Assembly (NCBI RefSeq): GCF_022458895.1
Contig: NZ_JAINFL010000009.1
Span: forward strand, 1 to 64,000
Source of the DNA: Roseihalotalea indica
GTDB taxonomy: Bacteria > Bacteroidota > Bacteroidia > Cytophagales > Cyclobacteriaceae
DNA: 64,000 bases
Direction: 5' to 3'
In this document: one piece after another, positions 42,886-53,900 of the stretch
Layout of the letters: each line of letters begins with the position of its first letter
Numbering within the stretch: the first letter of the stretch is position 1
Notes under the pieces: model-generated
What the model was told of the DNA's origin: nothing
Databases searched by the model: none
The model's input: only the letters and a program-made list of their open reading frames with translations
Position numbers and translations under genes: made by a program

Positions 42886-43716
42886 ATGAGCGAGAAAAAA
42901 ACAATTAGCATTTTAGGTTGTGGCTGGCTGGGGTTGCCCCTGGCATGTGCTTTCTTAAGCGAAGGGTATACGGTTCGTGGTTCTACCACCCATGCCGAAA
43001 AGCTGAAGATGTTGGAGGCTGAGGGAATTAACCCTTATTTAATTCGGCTTGACCCTGATCTTAACGCAGATCATGACCCTACTTTTTTCCAGAGTGATAT
43101 TCTCATCATCAATATTCCGCCCGGACGGCGACGAGAGAATGTAGAAACCTTTTATCCTACCCAAATTCAGGCAATTATTGCAAAGCAACCTGCCCCAAAG
43201 ATTATTTTTGTGAGTTCCTCATCAGTGTATCCGGATGTGAATCGGGTAGTTACCGAGGTGGATAGTCCTACCCCAGAAAATGTCGATGGGCTGGTGCGGT
43301 CCAGTGGAAAAGCCTTGTTGCTGGCTGAGCAACTTATTCAAAAGTATTCAGGTCAGGCAACAGTCCTTCGTTTCTCCGGGCTCATGGGGCCAGACCGGCA
43401 TCCGGGCCGTTTTCTGGCGGGGAAAAAACTGGATACCAGCGGAAAGGCTCCCGTTAACTATATTCATCTGGATGATTGCGTAGCTATCATACTACAACTG
43501 GTGCAGCAAGACGTGTGGGGTGAGGTTTTCAACGGCTGTGCGGACAAACACCCCTCTAAAGAAGATTTTTATACGCAGGCTGCCAAGAAACTAGGTAAGG
43601 AGCCCCCGCAATTTAATACGGAAGGTGAATTATCGTACAAGCAGGTGAGTGGCGAAAAGCTCAAGCAGCAGTTATCCTATCAGTTTATCCACCCTGATCC
43701 GTTGGGAATGCTGTGA
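42886..43716 (+). CDS. NAD(P)-binding SDR-like protein (YeeZ type)
   Basis: 276 residues. An N-terminal Rossmann motif ISILGCGWLGLPLACAFL is followed by SSSSVYPD and RVVTEVD, as in YeeZ and other atypical SDRs that have lost the usual YxxxK motif (here SSGKALLLAEQ). These proteins are thought to bind a dinucleotide and act on a nucleotide-sugar or similar ligand. It stands alone, with a hairpin after its stop codon. Confidence 0.85.
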   Translation: MSEKKTISILGCGWLGLPLACAFLSEGYTVRGSTTHAEKLKMLEAEGINPYLIRLDPDLNADHDPTFFQSDILIINIPPGRRRENVETFYPTQIQAIIAKQPAPKIIFVSSSSVYPDVNRVVTEVDSPTPENVDGLVRSSGKALLLAEQLIQKYSGQATVLRFSGLMGPDRHPGRFLAGKKLDTSGKAPVNYIHLDDCVAIILQLVQQDVWGEVFNGCADKHPSKEDFYTQAAKKLGKEPPQFNTEGELSYKQVSGEKLKQQLSYQFIHPDPLGML

Positions 43717-43758
43717 ATGCCAGTGCTCATTTGAAGAATTATCAGGAAGCAATCACCA

Positions 43759-43788
43759 GGAGGCCGGAATTACTTCTATACGGCCTCC
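43759..43788. terminator. Hairpin between convergent genes, weak terminator
   Basis: GGAGGCCG (43759-43766) pairs with CGGCCTCC (43781-43788). There is no T-tract, so it may work only weakly as a terminator. It lies between the SDR (+) and the outer-membrane-like gene (-). Confidence 0.4.
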
Positions 43789-43914
43789 CGCTGACCGCCT
43801 CCGCTAGTGCTTACTAAGATGCTCGGAACAAGAGTTGATCTATATTATAAATGGTAAAGACACATTTAGTGTAATCCATGCCGATTTGGCCATTACCACA
43901 GTTAGCGGAACGGT

Positions 43915-44337
43915 TTATTCTGGCTTGACGAAATAATAGCGTATACCTAATGCGCCGCGAAGAACCGCATCGCCCTCTACTACTCCAATGATTGCCAGTT
44001 CAGTACTGAAAGCAAAGTTTCTCAGCTTCTCAAAGGGAGAAACCTGGAGTCCGAGAGGGAACACTATGCCTGGGTATAAGTTAAATCGCCCGCCTGCCCC
44101 GGCATATACCGCATGCGTAGGTTTATGAATAAACTGATAGGTAGCTACTATCTCAGGAGATAAATCATACAAAAAGGTGCTGGTGCTCAAGCGAAGTTCG
44201 GCCGTAAGGCGCTCAGCAAATGTATAGTGAAAGCTGGCAAAAGAGAGATCCGATTGGTAATAGCTAACTCCAAATTGAGCGGAAGCCTTATAGGTTATAC
44301 CGAATGCCAGTAGGAGAAAAAGAAGTACTTGTTTCAA
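43915..44337 (-). CDS. Small outer-membrane beta-barrel-like protein
   Basis: 140 residues. Signal peptide MKQVLLFLLLAFGITYKASAQ followed by alternating amphipathic strands (FHYTFAERLTAELRLSTSTFLYDL, first part shown only) and a terminal aromatic strand LGIRYYFVKPE, consistent with a small outer-membrane barrel. No enzyme motif is seen. It starts 17 bp after the hemA stop codon on the same strand, so the two are probably co-transcribed, though a functional link to haem synthesis is not evident. Confidence 0.72.
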   Translation of the reverse strand: MKQVLLFLLLAFGITYKASAQFGVSYYQSDLSFASFHYTFAERLTAELRLSTSTFLYDLSPEIVATYQFIHKPTHAVYAGAGGRFNLYPGIVFPLGLQVSPFEKLRNFAFSTELAIIGVVEGDAVLRGALGIRYYFVKPE

Positions 44338-44354
44338 TATAGTAGAGGCGGAGA

Positions 44355-45632
44355 TTATACGCGCTTGGCGGGTTGCTTTTCTAGATCAAAGAGGTCGTTT
44401 AGCACATCAATGAGCGTTTCAGCTTCACCGCGTTTGCAAGCTGCTTTGAGTTGCAGCACCGGCAGCTTCAGGATTTTCTGCATCATGCTGCGCGTGATCT
44501 TCTCTACATGTTCCGCCTGCTGGTGGTCCATCTCCTTCAGGTAGCGAGCCATTTCTTCCTGACGAATTTGTTCCAGAGCGTTCTTCAGCCGCTGAATGGT
44601 AGGCGATACTTCCATTTCCTGAGCCCAGCCTCGTAGCTCTACCAGTGCCTCTTCAATAATAGACTTGACATCCGGTACGGCGGCTAAGCGCTGCTCCAGA
44701 GCCTGGTCAGCTTTATTGCGGATATCATCAATATTATATACCATAACCCCTGGCAGATCGCTAACGGCAGGGTCAATACTGCGGGGAACGGACAAATCAA
44801 TGAAATAGGTGGGTGACTGAAGCGCTACGTTACTTAGCGTATCCTCAGTAATCAGGGGCTGAGGCAGGGCTACGGAAGAAATAACAATATTAGCTTGAGC
44901 AATGGCTTCATAAACTTCAGAAAAATCGCAGGTCTGAAACCCGTATTCATCAGCCATTTCCTGAGCTTTGGCCCGGGTGCGATTTGTCAGTATAATCTCT
45001 TCGGGCTGATTTTTAGATTCGCCCAGGTTTTTACAAACGTCTGCGCCAATTTCTCCCAGTCCTACCAGTAAAATCTTAGGTTGGGATAATTGCGTGGCCA
45101 GATCGTTAACCAGTTCAGTAGCGGCGTAAGATACCGAAGCGGCCCCATCCCGAAAACCAGTTTCCTGTACTACCCGTTTGTTGGTGAAAAATATTGTGTG
45201 TAGCAGGCGGTGTAAAAACGGACCCGCCGTATTAGCATCGGCAGAAGCCTGATAGGCTCGCTTCACCTGATTGGTAATCTGCAAATCTCCTACTACCTGG
45301 GCCTCTAGGCCAACGGCTACCTGAAACAGATGCCGCATAGCAGAAATGCTATCATTTAAACGCGTAAAGTAGGTGTCGTAAGTAGCAATATCATCAATAC
45401 CTTTTACTACCCCAACCAGCTTAATGAGCGAAGTGCTGATGTCTTCTTCGTGAGAATAGTATAATTCGGTGCGGTTGCAGGTAGAAAGAACCAGTACGTC
45501 CTGAGCCGACGTAAATTCTTTGATTTTCATGAGAAGCGCAGCGGTTTCATCAGCAGAAAGCGCTACGTTTTCCCGGATATCTACCGGACTGTTTTTATAC
45601 GTTAATGATATTGCCTTGAATAAGTGATGCAT
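44355..45632 (-). CDS. hemA: Glutamyl-tRNA reductase
   Basis: 425 residues from the ATG at 45632 (MHHLFKAISLTYK); the longer frame adds nine. It reduces glutamyl-tRNA to glutamate-1-semialdehyde with NADPH, the first committed step of the C5 pathway to haem. The nucleophile Cys (about 50) is in LSTCNRTELYY. The NADPH domain follows (LLVGLGEIGADVCKNL, about 177-192), then a helical dimerisation domain. Other hem genes are not adjacent. It heads a two-gene unit with the small barrel gene. No regulatory site was seen. Confidence 0.95.
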   Translation of the reverse strand: MHHLFKAISLTYKNSPVDIRENVALSADETAALLMKIKEFTSAQDVLVLSTCNRTELYYSHEEDISTSLIKLVGVVKGIDDIATYDTYFTRLNDSISAMRHLFQVAVGLEAQVVGDLQITNQVKRAYQASADANTAGPFLHRLLHTIFFTNKRVVQETGFRDGAASVSYAATELVNDLATQLSQPKILLVGLGEIGADVCKNLGESKNQPEEIILTNRTRAKAQEMADEYGFQTCDFSEVYEAIAQANIVISSVALPQPLITEDTLSNVALQSPTYFIDLSVPRSIDPAVSDLPGVMVYNIDDIRNKADQALEQRLAAVPDVKSIIEEALVELRGWAQEMEVSPTIQRLKNALEQIRQEEMARYLKEMDHQQAEHVEKITRSMMQKILKLPVLQLKAACKRGEAETLIDVLNDLFDLEKQPAKRV

Positions 45633-46083
45633 TGAATTATTGACCCAAACGACGCACAAAGATAATGGCTATTTCCGATTAGTAAAACCAGAAGTAAAAT
45701 TTATAACTTATATAAACAACATATAGTAAATGTCTGTAGGGCTAACAGCGGCTTACCGGCTAAAGATTCCATTGTTATGCACCAAATTACGATGCACATA
45801 TTAGCATACAGTTAGGGTAAGCTTAATCAGTTTATCTGCCAGTTATTGCAAGGATAGGTATTATGAGCTTTCTTTGGATAATAAATTCCTGACACTTGCT
45901 ACAAACACTGTTTTACCAACTTGGTTACTTTTGATATAATAAGAGGGGGTACCCAAACATTGTTACATTTTTGGTAAAAAATCTACTGCATTGTTAAATC
46001 ATTTTATCCTTCTCTCATCAATTCTTGTACTTATAACCATTTATTTTTTAATTTTCCCGCCTATTACTTCCTAACATTTTATT
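45633..46083. other. Divergent intergenic region hemA/pyc
   Basis: 451 bp without a gene. TACTTTTG at 45926-45933 fits a -7 element for pyc, 150 bp before its ATG, but no matching -33 TTG is clear. No hairpin or operator stood out. Confidence 0.4.
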
Positions 46084-49000
46084 ATGGCAGATTCTATTAT
46101 CCCTATTCATAAATTATTAGTTGCCAATCGCGGCGAAATTGCTATCCGAATTCTTCGGGCGGCATCGGAATTACGCATCCGTACCGTGGCTGTGTATACG
46201 TACGAAGACCGTTACTCACTGCACCGCTACAAAGCAGACGAAGCTTACCAGATTGGTGAAGATACCGAGCCCCTTAAGCCTTATCTGGATATTGAGGAGA
46301 TTATTCTGCTCGCCAAGCGCCAGAAAGTGGATGCTATTCATCCGGGTTATGGGTTCCTTTCGGAAAACGTGCAACTGGCCCGCCGGTGCCGGGAAGAAGG
46401 TATCATTTTCGTAGGGCCGAAGCCAGAGGTAATGGAAAAGCTGGGCGATAAAGTTTCAGCCAAGGAAATTGCCATCGCCGCCCAGGTACCGGTGATTGAA
46501 GACAGTAAAGAGTCTCTGGAAGATGCCGCCATTGCCCAGCAGGAGGCGGAGCGGATTGGCTTCCCGGTTATGGTAAAAGCCGCGGCCGGAGGTGGCGGTA
46601 GAGGAATGCGCGTGGTGCGGGATAAAGAAGGCTTGAAACAGGCATTCTCCGAAGCTCGCAGCGAAGCGCAAAAAGCATTTGGTGATGATACCATATTTCT
46701 AGAGAAGTTTATTGAGAATCCCAAGCATATTGAGATTCAGATTATGGGCGATAACTTCGGCAATATCGTCCACCTTTTTGAGCGAGACTGTTCTGTGCAG
46801 CGCCGGTTTCAGAAAGTGGTAGAGGTTGCGCCTTCTGCTACTCTGAAACAGGAAACCAAAGATAAATTATATGAGTATGCCTTAAGCATTGCCAACCACG
46901 TGAACTACAACAATGTGGGCACCGTAGAGTTTCTGGTAGATCAGCAGGAAAATATCTACTTTATTGAAGTGAATCCGCGGATTCAGGTAGAGCATACTAT
47001 TACCGAGCAAATTACCGGGATTGATATTGTCCGTTCTCAGATTTTGATCGCTCAAAACCGCAAACTGGCCGACCCCCGCATTTTTATCAAGAAGCAGTCG
47101 GACATCAAATGCAACGGGTTTGCGGTACAATGTCGGGTGACCACCGAAGACCCTAAGAATAACTTTCGGCCCGACTACGGCACCATCATTGCCTACCGCA
47201 ACGCTGGTGGTTTTGGCATTCGCCTTGACGAAGGTAGCTCCTATCCCGGTGTAAAAATCTCGCCTTTCTTTGACTCCATGCTGGTAAAAGTAACTGCCAC
47301 CGGACGTACACTGAAAGGGGCCTCTCAGCGGCTGCAACGTACCTTGCGAGAGTTCCGCATCCGTGGGGTGAAGACCAACATTGGCTTTCTGATCAACGTC
47401 ATATCAAACCCGACCTTTTACCGGGGGCAGGCTACGGTGAGCTTTATTGGTAACCATCCCGAACTGTTTGATATTCGGGAAGGGCTTGACCGGGCAACCC
47501 GTACGCTTATGTACATTGCTGACGTAACGGTGAACGGAAACCCGAATATTCGCTTTTTTGATCCTAGTAAGACCTTCCGAACCCCGTTGCTGCCTACCCA
47601 GATGATGCGGGAAGAGCAGACCAATGCCGAGGTTAACTACCAATATGTTCCTTATCCGAAAGGAAGCAAAGATCGCCTGAAAGAATTAGGACGGGAGAAG
47701 TTTGTGGATTGGTTGAAGAAGGAGAAGCCTGTTCAGTTTACCGATACCACCTTCCGTGATGCCCATCAATCCCTGCTCGCTACGCGTATGCGGACCGTTG
47801 ATATGATGCGGGTGGCAGAAAGTTTTGCCAAGCACCACCCTCAGGTATTTTCTATGGAGGTGTGGGGCGGAGCTACCTTTGACGTAACCATGCGCTTTTT
47901 GTACGAAGATCCCTGGGATCGGCTGAAACAGTTCCGGGAAGCTATTCCTAACATCTTACTGCAAATGCTGTTGCGGGGCTCTAATGCCGTAGGATATAAG
48001 GCTTATCCTGATAATCTGATTGAGAAGTTTATTGAGAAGGCCTGGGAAACGGGCATCGACATTTTCCGCATTTTCGACTCACTCAACTGGGTTGAGGCTA
48101 TGAAAGTCAGTATTCGCACGGTGCGGGAGCGCACGGACGCTCTGGCTGAAGCCGCTATCTGCTACACCGGTGATTTGCAAGACCCTAACAATGCTAAGTA
48201 TACCTTGCAGTATTACCTGGACATGGCGCGGCAACTGGAAGATGAAGGAGCGCACATTCTGGCAATTAAAGATATGGCCGGGCTGCTGAAACCATTAGCC
48301 GCCCAGCAACTCATTAGCGAACTGAAAAAAGCGGTTGATTTACCCATTCATCTGCATACGCATGATACCTCTTCTATTCAGCCGGCTACCTATCTTAAAG
48401 CCGTTGAAGCGGGAGTGGATGTGGTAGACGTAGCCATTGGTGCCATGTCGGGGCTTACCTCGCAGCCAAACTTCAACAGCGTGGTTGCCATGCTGGAAGG
48501 ACACGAGCGGGAGCAGCCATTCAGTATGGAATCGCTGAATGAGTATTCGGTATACTGGGAAGCCGTGCGGGAGTATTATTACCCATTTGAATCAGGCTTG
48601 AAGGCGGGTACAGCCGAAGTATATGATAATGAGATTCCCGGCGGGCAGTACTCCAATCTGCGTCCGCAAGCCATCGCTTTGGGGCTGGAAGACAAGTTTG
48701 AGCTGATCAAAAAGAACTATGCTAAGGTAAATCAACTCTTCGGCGACATTGTAAAGGTAACTCCTTCCTCTAAAGTAGTAGGGGATATGGCCATGTTCAT
48801 GACTTCCAATAATCTGACCATCGGTGATATTCTACTCAACGGAGAGTCATTATCCTTTCCTGAGTCAGTGGTGAGTTTGTTTAAAGGAGAGTTAGGACAG
48901 CCCTACGGTGGGTTCCCGGAGAAGGTGCAGAAGGTGGTGCTGAAGAACGAAAAACCGATCAGTGGCCGTCCGAACGGAGAGCTAGAGCCTATTGACTTCG

Positions 49001-49575
49001 ATCAGGAGTTCAAAGAATTTAAGGAGCGGTTTGACGAAGACCGGACGATGCTTGATTTTCTGTCGTACCGCCTGTACCCGAAAGTATACGAAGATTTCTA
49101 CAACCATCAGAAGGTATACGGCGACATGTCGGTGCTGCCCACTCCGGCCTTCTTTTACGGCCTGAAAAACGGTGAGGAAGTACTGGTAAACATTGCCGAA
49201 GGTAAAGTCATTGTCATTAAGCTTCTCTTTATTTCCGAGCCAGATGATAACGGCTATCGGCAGGTAACATTTGAGCTGAACGGGCAGTCGCGACGGGTCC
49301 GGGTAAAAGATAATAACCTGACCGTGAAGGTCGCTTCTAATCAAAAGGTTGATAAAGCGAACGAAGCCGAGGTAGGAGCACCATTACAGGGACGCTTGGC
49401 TCAGGTAATGGCCAAGACAGGGCAGGAGGTACAGGAAGGTACTCCGCTGTTTGTGATTGAAGCCATGAAAATGGAAACTACCATTTCTGCTCCTCGAGCT
49501 GGCACAGTAAAGAAAATATACCTGGAAGGCGGCGCTATGGTTGAGCAGGATGATCTGGTAGTAGAACTGGAGTAA
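46084..49575 (+). CDS. pyc: Pyruvate carboxylase
   Basis: 1163 residues, the full single-chain length. It carboxylates pyruvate to oxaloacetate using ATP, bicarbonate and biotin, refilling the TCA cycle. Biotin carboxylase lies at about 8-460 (KLLVANRGEIAIRI; AAAGGGGRGMRVV; EVNPRIQVEHT), carboxyltransferase at about 545-815 (FTDTTFRDAHQSLLATRMR), the PYC/OADA domain at about 840-1040, and a biotinyl domain at the C-terminus with EAMKMETT, the biotin-bearing Lys near 1129. It is monocistronic and converges on the Fic gene 18 bp away. Confidence 0.97.
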   Translation: MADSIIPIHKLLVANRGEIAIRILRAASELRIRTVAVYTYEDRYSLHRYKADEAYQIGEDTEPLKPYLDIEEIILLAKRQKVDAIHPGYGFLSENVQLARRCREEGIIFVGPKPEVMEKLGDKVSAKEIAIAAQVPVIEDSKESLEDAAIAQQEAERIGFPVMVKAAAGGGGRGMRVVRDKEGLKQAFSEARSEAQKAFGDDTIFLEKFIENPKHIEIQIMGDNFGNIVHLFERDCSVQRRFQKVVEVAPSATLKQETKDKLYEYALSIANHVNYNNVGTVEFLVDQQENIYFIEVNPRIQVEHTITEQITGIDIVRSQILIAQNRKLADPRIFIKKQSDIKCNGFAVQCRVTTEDPKNNFRPDYGTIIAYRNAGGFGIRLDEGSSYPGVKISPFFDSMLVKVTATGRTLKGASQRLQRTLREFRIRGVKTNIGFLINVISNPTFYRGQATVSFIGNHPELFDIREGLDRATRTLMYIADVTVNGNPNIRFFDPSKTFRTPLLPTQMMREEQTNAEVNYQYVPYPKGSKDRLKELGREKFVDWLKKEKPVQFTDTTFRDAHQSLLATRMRTVDMMRVAESFAKHHPQVFSMEVWGGATFDVTMRFLYEDPWDRLKQFREAIPNILLQMLLRGSNAVGYKAYPDNLIEKFIEKAWETGIDIFRIFDSLNWVEAMKVSIRTVRERTDALAEAAICYTGDLQDPNNAKYTLQYYLDMARQLEDEGAHILAIKDMAGLLKPLAAQQLISELKKAVDLPIHLHTHDTSSIQPATYLKAVEAGVDVVDVAIGAMSGLTSQPNFNSVVAMLEGHEREQPFSMESLNEYSVYWEAVREYYYPFESGLKAGTAEVYDNEIPGGQYSNLRPQAIALGLEDKFELIKKNYAKVNQLFGDIVKVTPSSKVVGDMAMFMTSNNLTIGDILLNGESLSFPESVVSLFKGELGQPYGGFPEKVQKVVLKNEKPISGRPNGELEPIDFDQEFKEFKERFDEDRTMLDFLSYRLYPKVYEDFYNHQKVYGDMSVLPTPAFFYGLKNGEEVLVNIAEGKVIVIKLLFISEPDDNGYRQVTFELNGQSRRVRVKDNNLTVKVASNQKVDKANEAEVGAPLQGRLAQVMAKTGQEVQEGTPLFVIEAMKMETTISAPRAGTVKKIYLEGGAMVEQDDLVVELE

Positions 49576-49592
49576 GAGTGTGTCTGGGCTGC

Positions 49593-50720
49593 TTATTCAC
49601 TCAGAATATTGTAAAGATCAATATTCAGGTAGTAATGGTGGCCCTGAACGGTTCTTTTATCAAGCACACCTAGCTCGGTGAGTTGGTTCAGGTAATTTCG
49701 AGCCGTATTTTCAGCGTAGATATTCTGGCTGGTAAAATGCTTCACGGTAGAGTAGGGTTGAACAAAAAGCAACTCTACCATCCGTTCGGGGCGTTGAATA
49801 GAAGTCTGCTGCTTTATAGCCTCATAAATAGCCTCTTTGGATTGCAGAATATCATTGATCTTCCGGTAGGTCAGGTTGGCGGTAGACCGCACTGCCTCGA
49901 GCATGTATAAAAGCCACGATTGCCAGTCGTCTCGCTGTGATACTCCACTGAGCTTATAATAGTAGTCGTCTTTGTGGTCAATGATGTAGCGGCTGAGAAA
50001 CAGAATCGGTAAATCCAGCAAGCCCTTTTTAGTTAGGTAGTGAATGTTAAAAATCCGCCCGGTGCGTCCGTTTCCGTCACGGAAGGGGTGAATGGCCTCA
50101 AACTGGTAGTGTCCAATGGCCATCTTTAATAAGGGGTCCATTGCATAATGTTCGTCATCATTCATAAAGTCGAGCAGGTTTTCTAATTTCTGCTCCAGAA
50201 TGCCTTCGCCCCGAGGGGGAGTGTAAATCACCTGTCCTGCATTAGGGCCACTACCGCCCTGTCGAATGACAATTTGGGTAAATGAGGGGCGTAGTCCATC
50301 GTTGGCTTCCTTAATTTCCCGGTACATCTGAATAAAATACTCCAGGTCGAATGCACCTTTCTGCTCCATGCTGTGAAACCCTTTCCAGAGTGCTTCGCGG
50401 TATCGCAACACTTCCTTGGGAGCACCGTGAATTTCCTGCAAGCTGTTCTGACTAAATGCCTGATATAACTCGTCATCCGTAGTAAAAATGTTTTCAATCT
50501 GGCTTGACGCTTTTGCTTCCTGCAAACTGATGGTGTTGATAAGCAGCTTTTGATCAGGGATAGCCGCACTGCGCCCATGCAAACGGGCCAAAGCAGCTTT
50601 AGCTTCACCTAGTTGTTCTAAAACCTGTACATTACGATAATGATCCGATGAGATGGGTAAAGAGGGAAGCCCATTCCAGGGCTTGGTGCGATCAGGGTTA
50701 ATCCAGTGCTTATCAGACAT
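49593..50720 (-). CDS. Fic family protein, class II, with winged-helix C-terminus
   Basis: 375 residues. The Fic active-site motif HPFRDGNGRTGR begins at His211 and is complete, so it should transfer AMP or another nucleotide onto a target protein. An inhibitory helix motif, SSQIEN (residues 72-77, [S/T]xxxE[G/N]), comes before the core, which makes it class II and self-inhibited. The C-terminal 60 residues (TARNYLNQLTELGVLDKRTV) look like a winged-helix DNA-binding domain. No toxin/antitoxin partner is visible. The target is unknown, and autoregulation is possible. Confidence 0.88.
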   Translation of the reverse strand: MSDKHWINPDRTKPWNGLPSLPISSDHYRNVQVLEQLGEAKAALARLHGRSAAIPDQKLLINTISLQEAKASSQIENIFTTDDELYQAFSQNSLQEIHGAPKEVLRYREALWKGFHSMEQKGAFDLEYFIQMYREIKEANDGLRPSFTQIVIRQGGSGPNAGQVIYTPPRGEGILEQKLENLLDFMNDDEHYAMDPLLKMAIGHYQFEAIHPFRDGNGRTGRIFNIHYLTKKGLLDLPILFLSRYIIDHKDDYYYKLSGVSQRDDWQSWLLYMLEAVRSTANLTYRKINDILQSKEAIYEAIKQQTSIQRPERMVELLFVQPYSTVKHFTSQNIYAENTARNYLNQLTELGVLDKRTVQGHHYYLNIDLYNILSE

Positions 50721-50922
50721 TAATTTAATCTTTTTTTAATGTTTACTACGAAATAGACCTCAAAGGGTTAGCCTTTAAGTTTAGCAAACATCAATTTTTG
50801 AGTATTTTAATGTTTGATAGATGTTTGGCAACAGGTTTAAGGTCTGATTTTGACTAAACCTTAAAATATAGGAAAAAAGAGGTCTGCTACATATTGAAAG
50901 TAAATGCTAAATGAGAAGGAAG

Positions 50923-50954
50923 AAAAAAGGCTATGCATCTAATTGCATAGCCTT
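50923..50954 (-). terminator. Intrinsic terminator of the giant ELWxxDGT gene
   Basis: AAGGCTATGCA (50927-50937) pairs exactly with TGCATAGCCTT (50944-50954); on the minus strand it enters a T-run. It lies 10 bp past the stop codon. Confidence 0.9.
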
Positions 50955-50963
50955 ACACTTAAG

Positions 50964-53900
50964 CTACTTCTTTAAAATTTTGAAAGTCTTTCGCTTATCT
51001 CCCTTTTTCAAGATCGCTATATAAAATCCCGGCTTTTCATGATAAATATCCAGAAGGATTGTCTGGTCCGAAGAAATAGTTTGATGGTACACTGACCGTC
51101 CGATAATATCAGTAAGGTGCACTATACCGCCTACCCATTCATTGTTTACCTCTATTTGTAAGGTTCCCAATGTAGGGTTAGGGAAAACCCGAGCATCTTC
51201 CTCCTGCGGGGGAGCAATACTGGTAACGGTATTCTCTTCCTCTACCTCCTCTTCTCGGGCTGTAATAATCAGGGAGACGTCGGTAGCTGGGTGGTAAAAC
51301 GCATTGCCTGCTTGGCTAGCGGTAATCGTAATTTCTCCTGCTTCCTTAAAAATCAGCATATTTTCTCTCAGAACTGCCGAGCCAGATACCGTATAAGTAA
51401 CCGGAAGATCTGAAGTGGCCGCGGCGGTTAATAGAATAGAGTCGCCTACGGTTGCATCTGCTGCCATATTAGCAAATGCAATTGTCTGAGAGGCTTTCGT
51501 GATGGTAATAAAAGCTTGAGTCTGATCTGCCTCCCAGTTCATCTGAGTGGTATCCATACATGCCTGCACCAAAAAGCTTCCCTGGCCAACAATATCCCCC
51601 ATAAACCGAAGTCCTTTTGATGCTTCAGAAACAGAGATGAAGGTGCTATCCGGCACAGCAGTAGTTTCATTATGAAGATACACGGTGCCGTGTTGAATGC
51701 CGGTAATGGCAAAATATTTCACTTCTTCTCCGTCTGCTGCATTCGGAGTAATAACCAGGCCCTCTGAGTTAAACTGCTGATATACCGCCGTGGCCTCAGT
51801 AACATTAGGAGCGTCTGCTACTGGAGTTACATTGATTATCAGAGTATGAGTATCACTGTAGTCTTTTCCATCACTCACCTGAAAGGTAAATGAATCATAC
51901 TGATCACCGTATCCGTTGAGTTCGGGTACAAAAGTAAGTTGAGCCAGTTGTTCAGCAAGCACTTCAATATTGTCAGTGATGGCCGCCTCGTTTTCATCCA
52001 ACTGGTCATTAGCATTTGTATCCAGAAAAAGAGAACCCACGGTAGTGCTTTGATTGATTTTTACAGAGACTAATGTATTAGCATCAGCATCAATGAAAGC
52101 AAAATCCGCTTTTGTAAAATGCCAAACGCTATCTTCGGCAACAGAGATACTATGATCTTCTGAAACAGGAGCTTCATTAGGGAGGTCGTATACCCAAAGT
52201 TCTGAGCCGAGAGTGGTTGTGGCACTGAAGATAAGCTGGTTATTTAGTAGTATTTTGTTAGCGGGTGCACTACTATAGGCACCTGGGTAAATATCGGCAA
52301 TCATCTTCGTGCCGTTTTCAGTGCCATCCGTAACCCAAAGTTCCTTTCCGTGCGTGCCATCATCAGCTGTAAAATACAGTAAATCTTGAGCATACAGAAA
52401 ATCGTCAGCATTACTATCACCGTTAGGGTTAATATCTTTTACCAGTGTAGTGCCTGCTTCGCTTCCATCGCTCTTCCAGAGTTCCTTTCCATGAACCCCA
52501 TCATCTACTACAAAATAAAGTGTGCCATCAGCATCAAATAGTTTTTCAGGGCCAAAATTAAAATCTGTGCCGATCTGAATTTCTTTTACCATAACGGTAC
52601 CAGCATCAGTACCGTCGGTCTTCCATAGCTCTCGACCGTGGATTTCGTCAAAGGCTGAGAAATACAAACTGTTTCCGGCTACAACCAGATCTGCAGGATT
52701 TCCACCCGGGTATCCATCATACAGATCAATGATTTTTATAGTCCCTGCTTCAGTTCCATCACTCTTCCATAACTCACTGCCAGTTCCATCATCGGCCCGG
52801 AAGTACAATTTGTTTTGGAAGTTGACCAGGTATAAAGGCGCGGAGCTTCCGGGAAAAAAGCCGGTGCTTTCATCAATGTCTTTTACCATGACTGTACCAG
52901 CTTCAGTACCGTCAGTCTTCCATAACTCCAAGCCGTGGGTATTATCATCAGCAACGAAAAACAGTGTGCTTTCTACGGCGGTGAAACTATGAAACTGTGT
53001 ACTGCTGGTAGATGTGCTAATATCTTTTACCATGGCTGTACCGGCCTCAGTTCCATCACTCTTCCATAACTCATGGCCATCGGTGCCATTATCAGCCGAG
53101 AAAAAAAGTGTTCCCTGAAAGTCAAAAAGGCCGGTAGCAAAACTGCCATTACTGCCTGCATTAATATCTTTTAACAGAGTAAAGTCCTGGCCGGTGGAGC
53201 TGGCTTTGTATAATTCAATACCTGATGAATTATTACTTTTGCCAGTAATATATACCGACGGGCCTATATTCACCATTGTAGGAGAGTGATCTTTTATGTA
53301 GACTGAGATATCTTCAGAGTACATGCTTGCTGACATGCCGTCGGTTTTTCCCAAGGGCGAGAGAACACTACTTCCCAGGGTGAAAAATAGCTGATTACCA
53401 CTTATGACAAAATTCTGAGGGTCACTATCTACTCCGTTGGTATTAACATCTTTTGCCAGGGCGGTGCCCGCTTCAGTACCATCACTTTTCCATAATTCAG
53501 TGCCATGGATGCCATCATCTGCGGTGAAGAAAAGTGCTCCATCTATATCAGAAAAGTCAGAATAGGTAGGGTAGTCATTTCCCTGGTAAATGCTTTTGAT
53601 TTGTACCGTACCAGCTTCAGTGCCATCGCTTTTCCATAGGGAAGAGTGCTCGGTTGAAGCAGCAGTAAAATAAAGAGTGCTACCAATGGCTAATAAGTTT
53701 TCCGGGTAGCTTCCACTATAATCATCTGAATCATTTAGGTCTATGTTTTGCACCAATTCAGTTCCGGCTTCAGTACCGTCGCTTTTCCATAACTCAACGC
53801 CATGAGTTTCATCAGTCGCGACAAAGAAAACCTGGTTCCCTACAGGCGTTAAATAATACGGTGAGCTGCCATTATCACCCGGATAAATATCTTTGACCAG

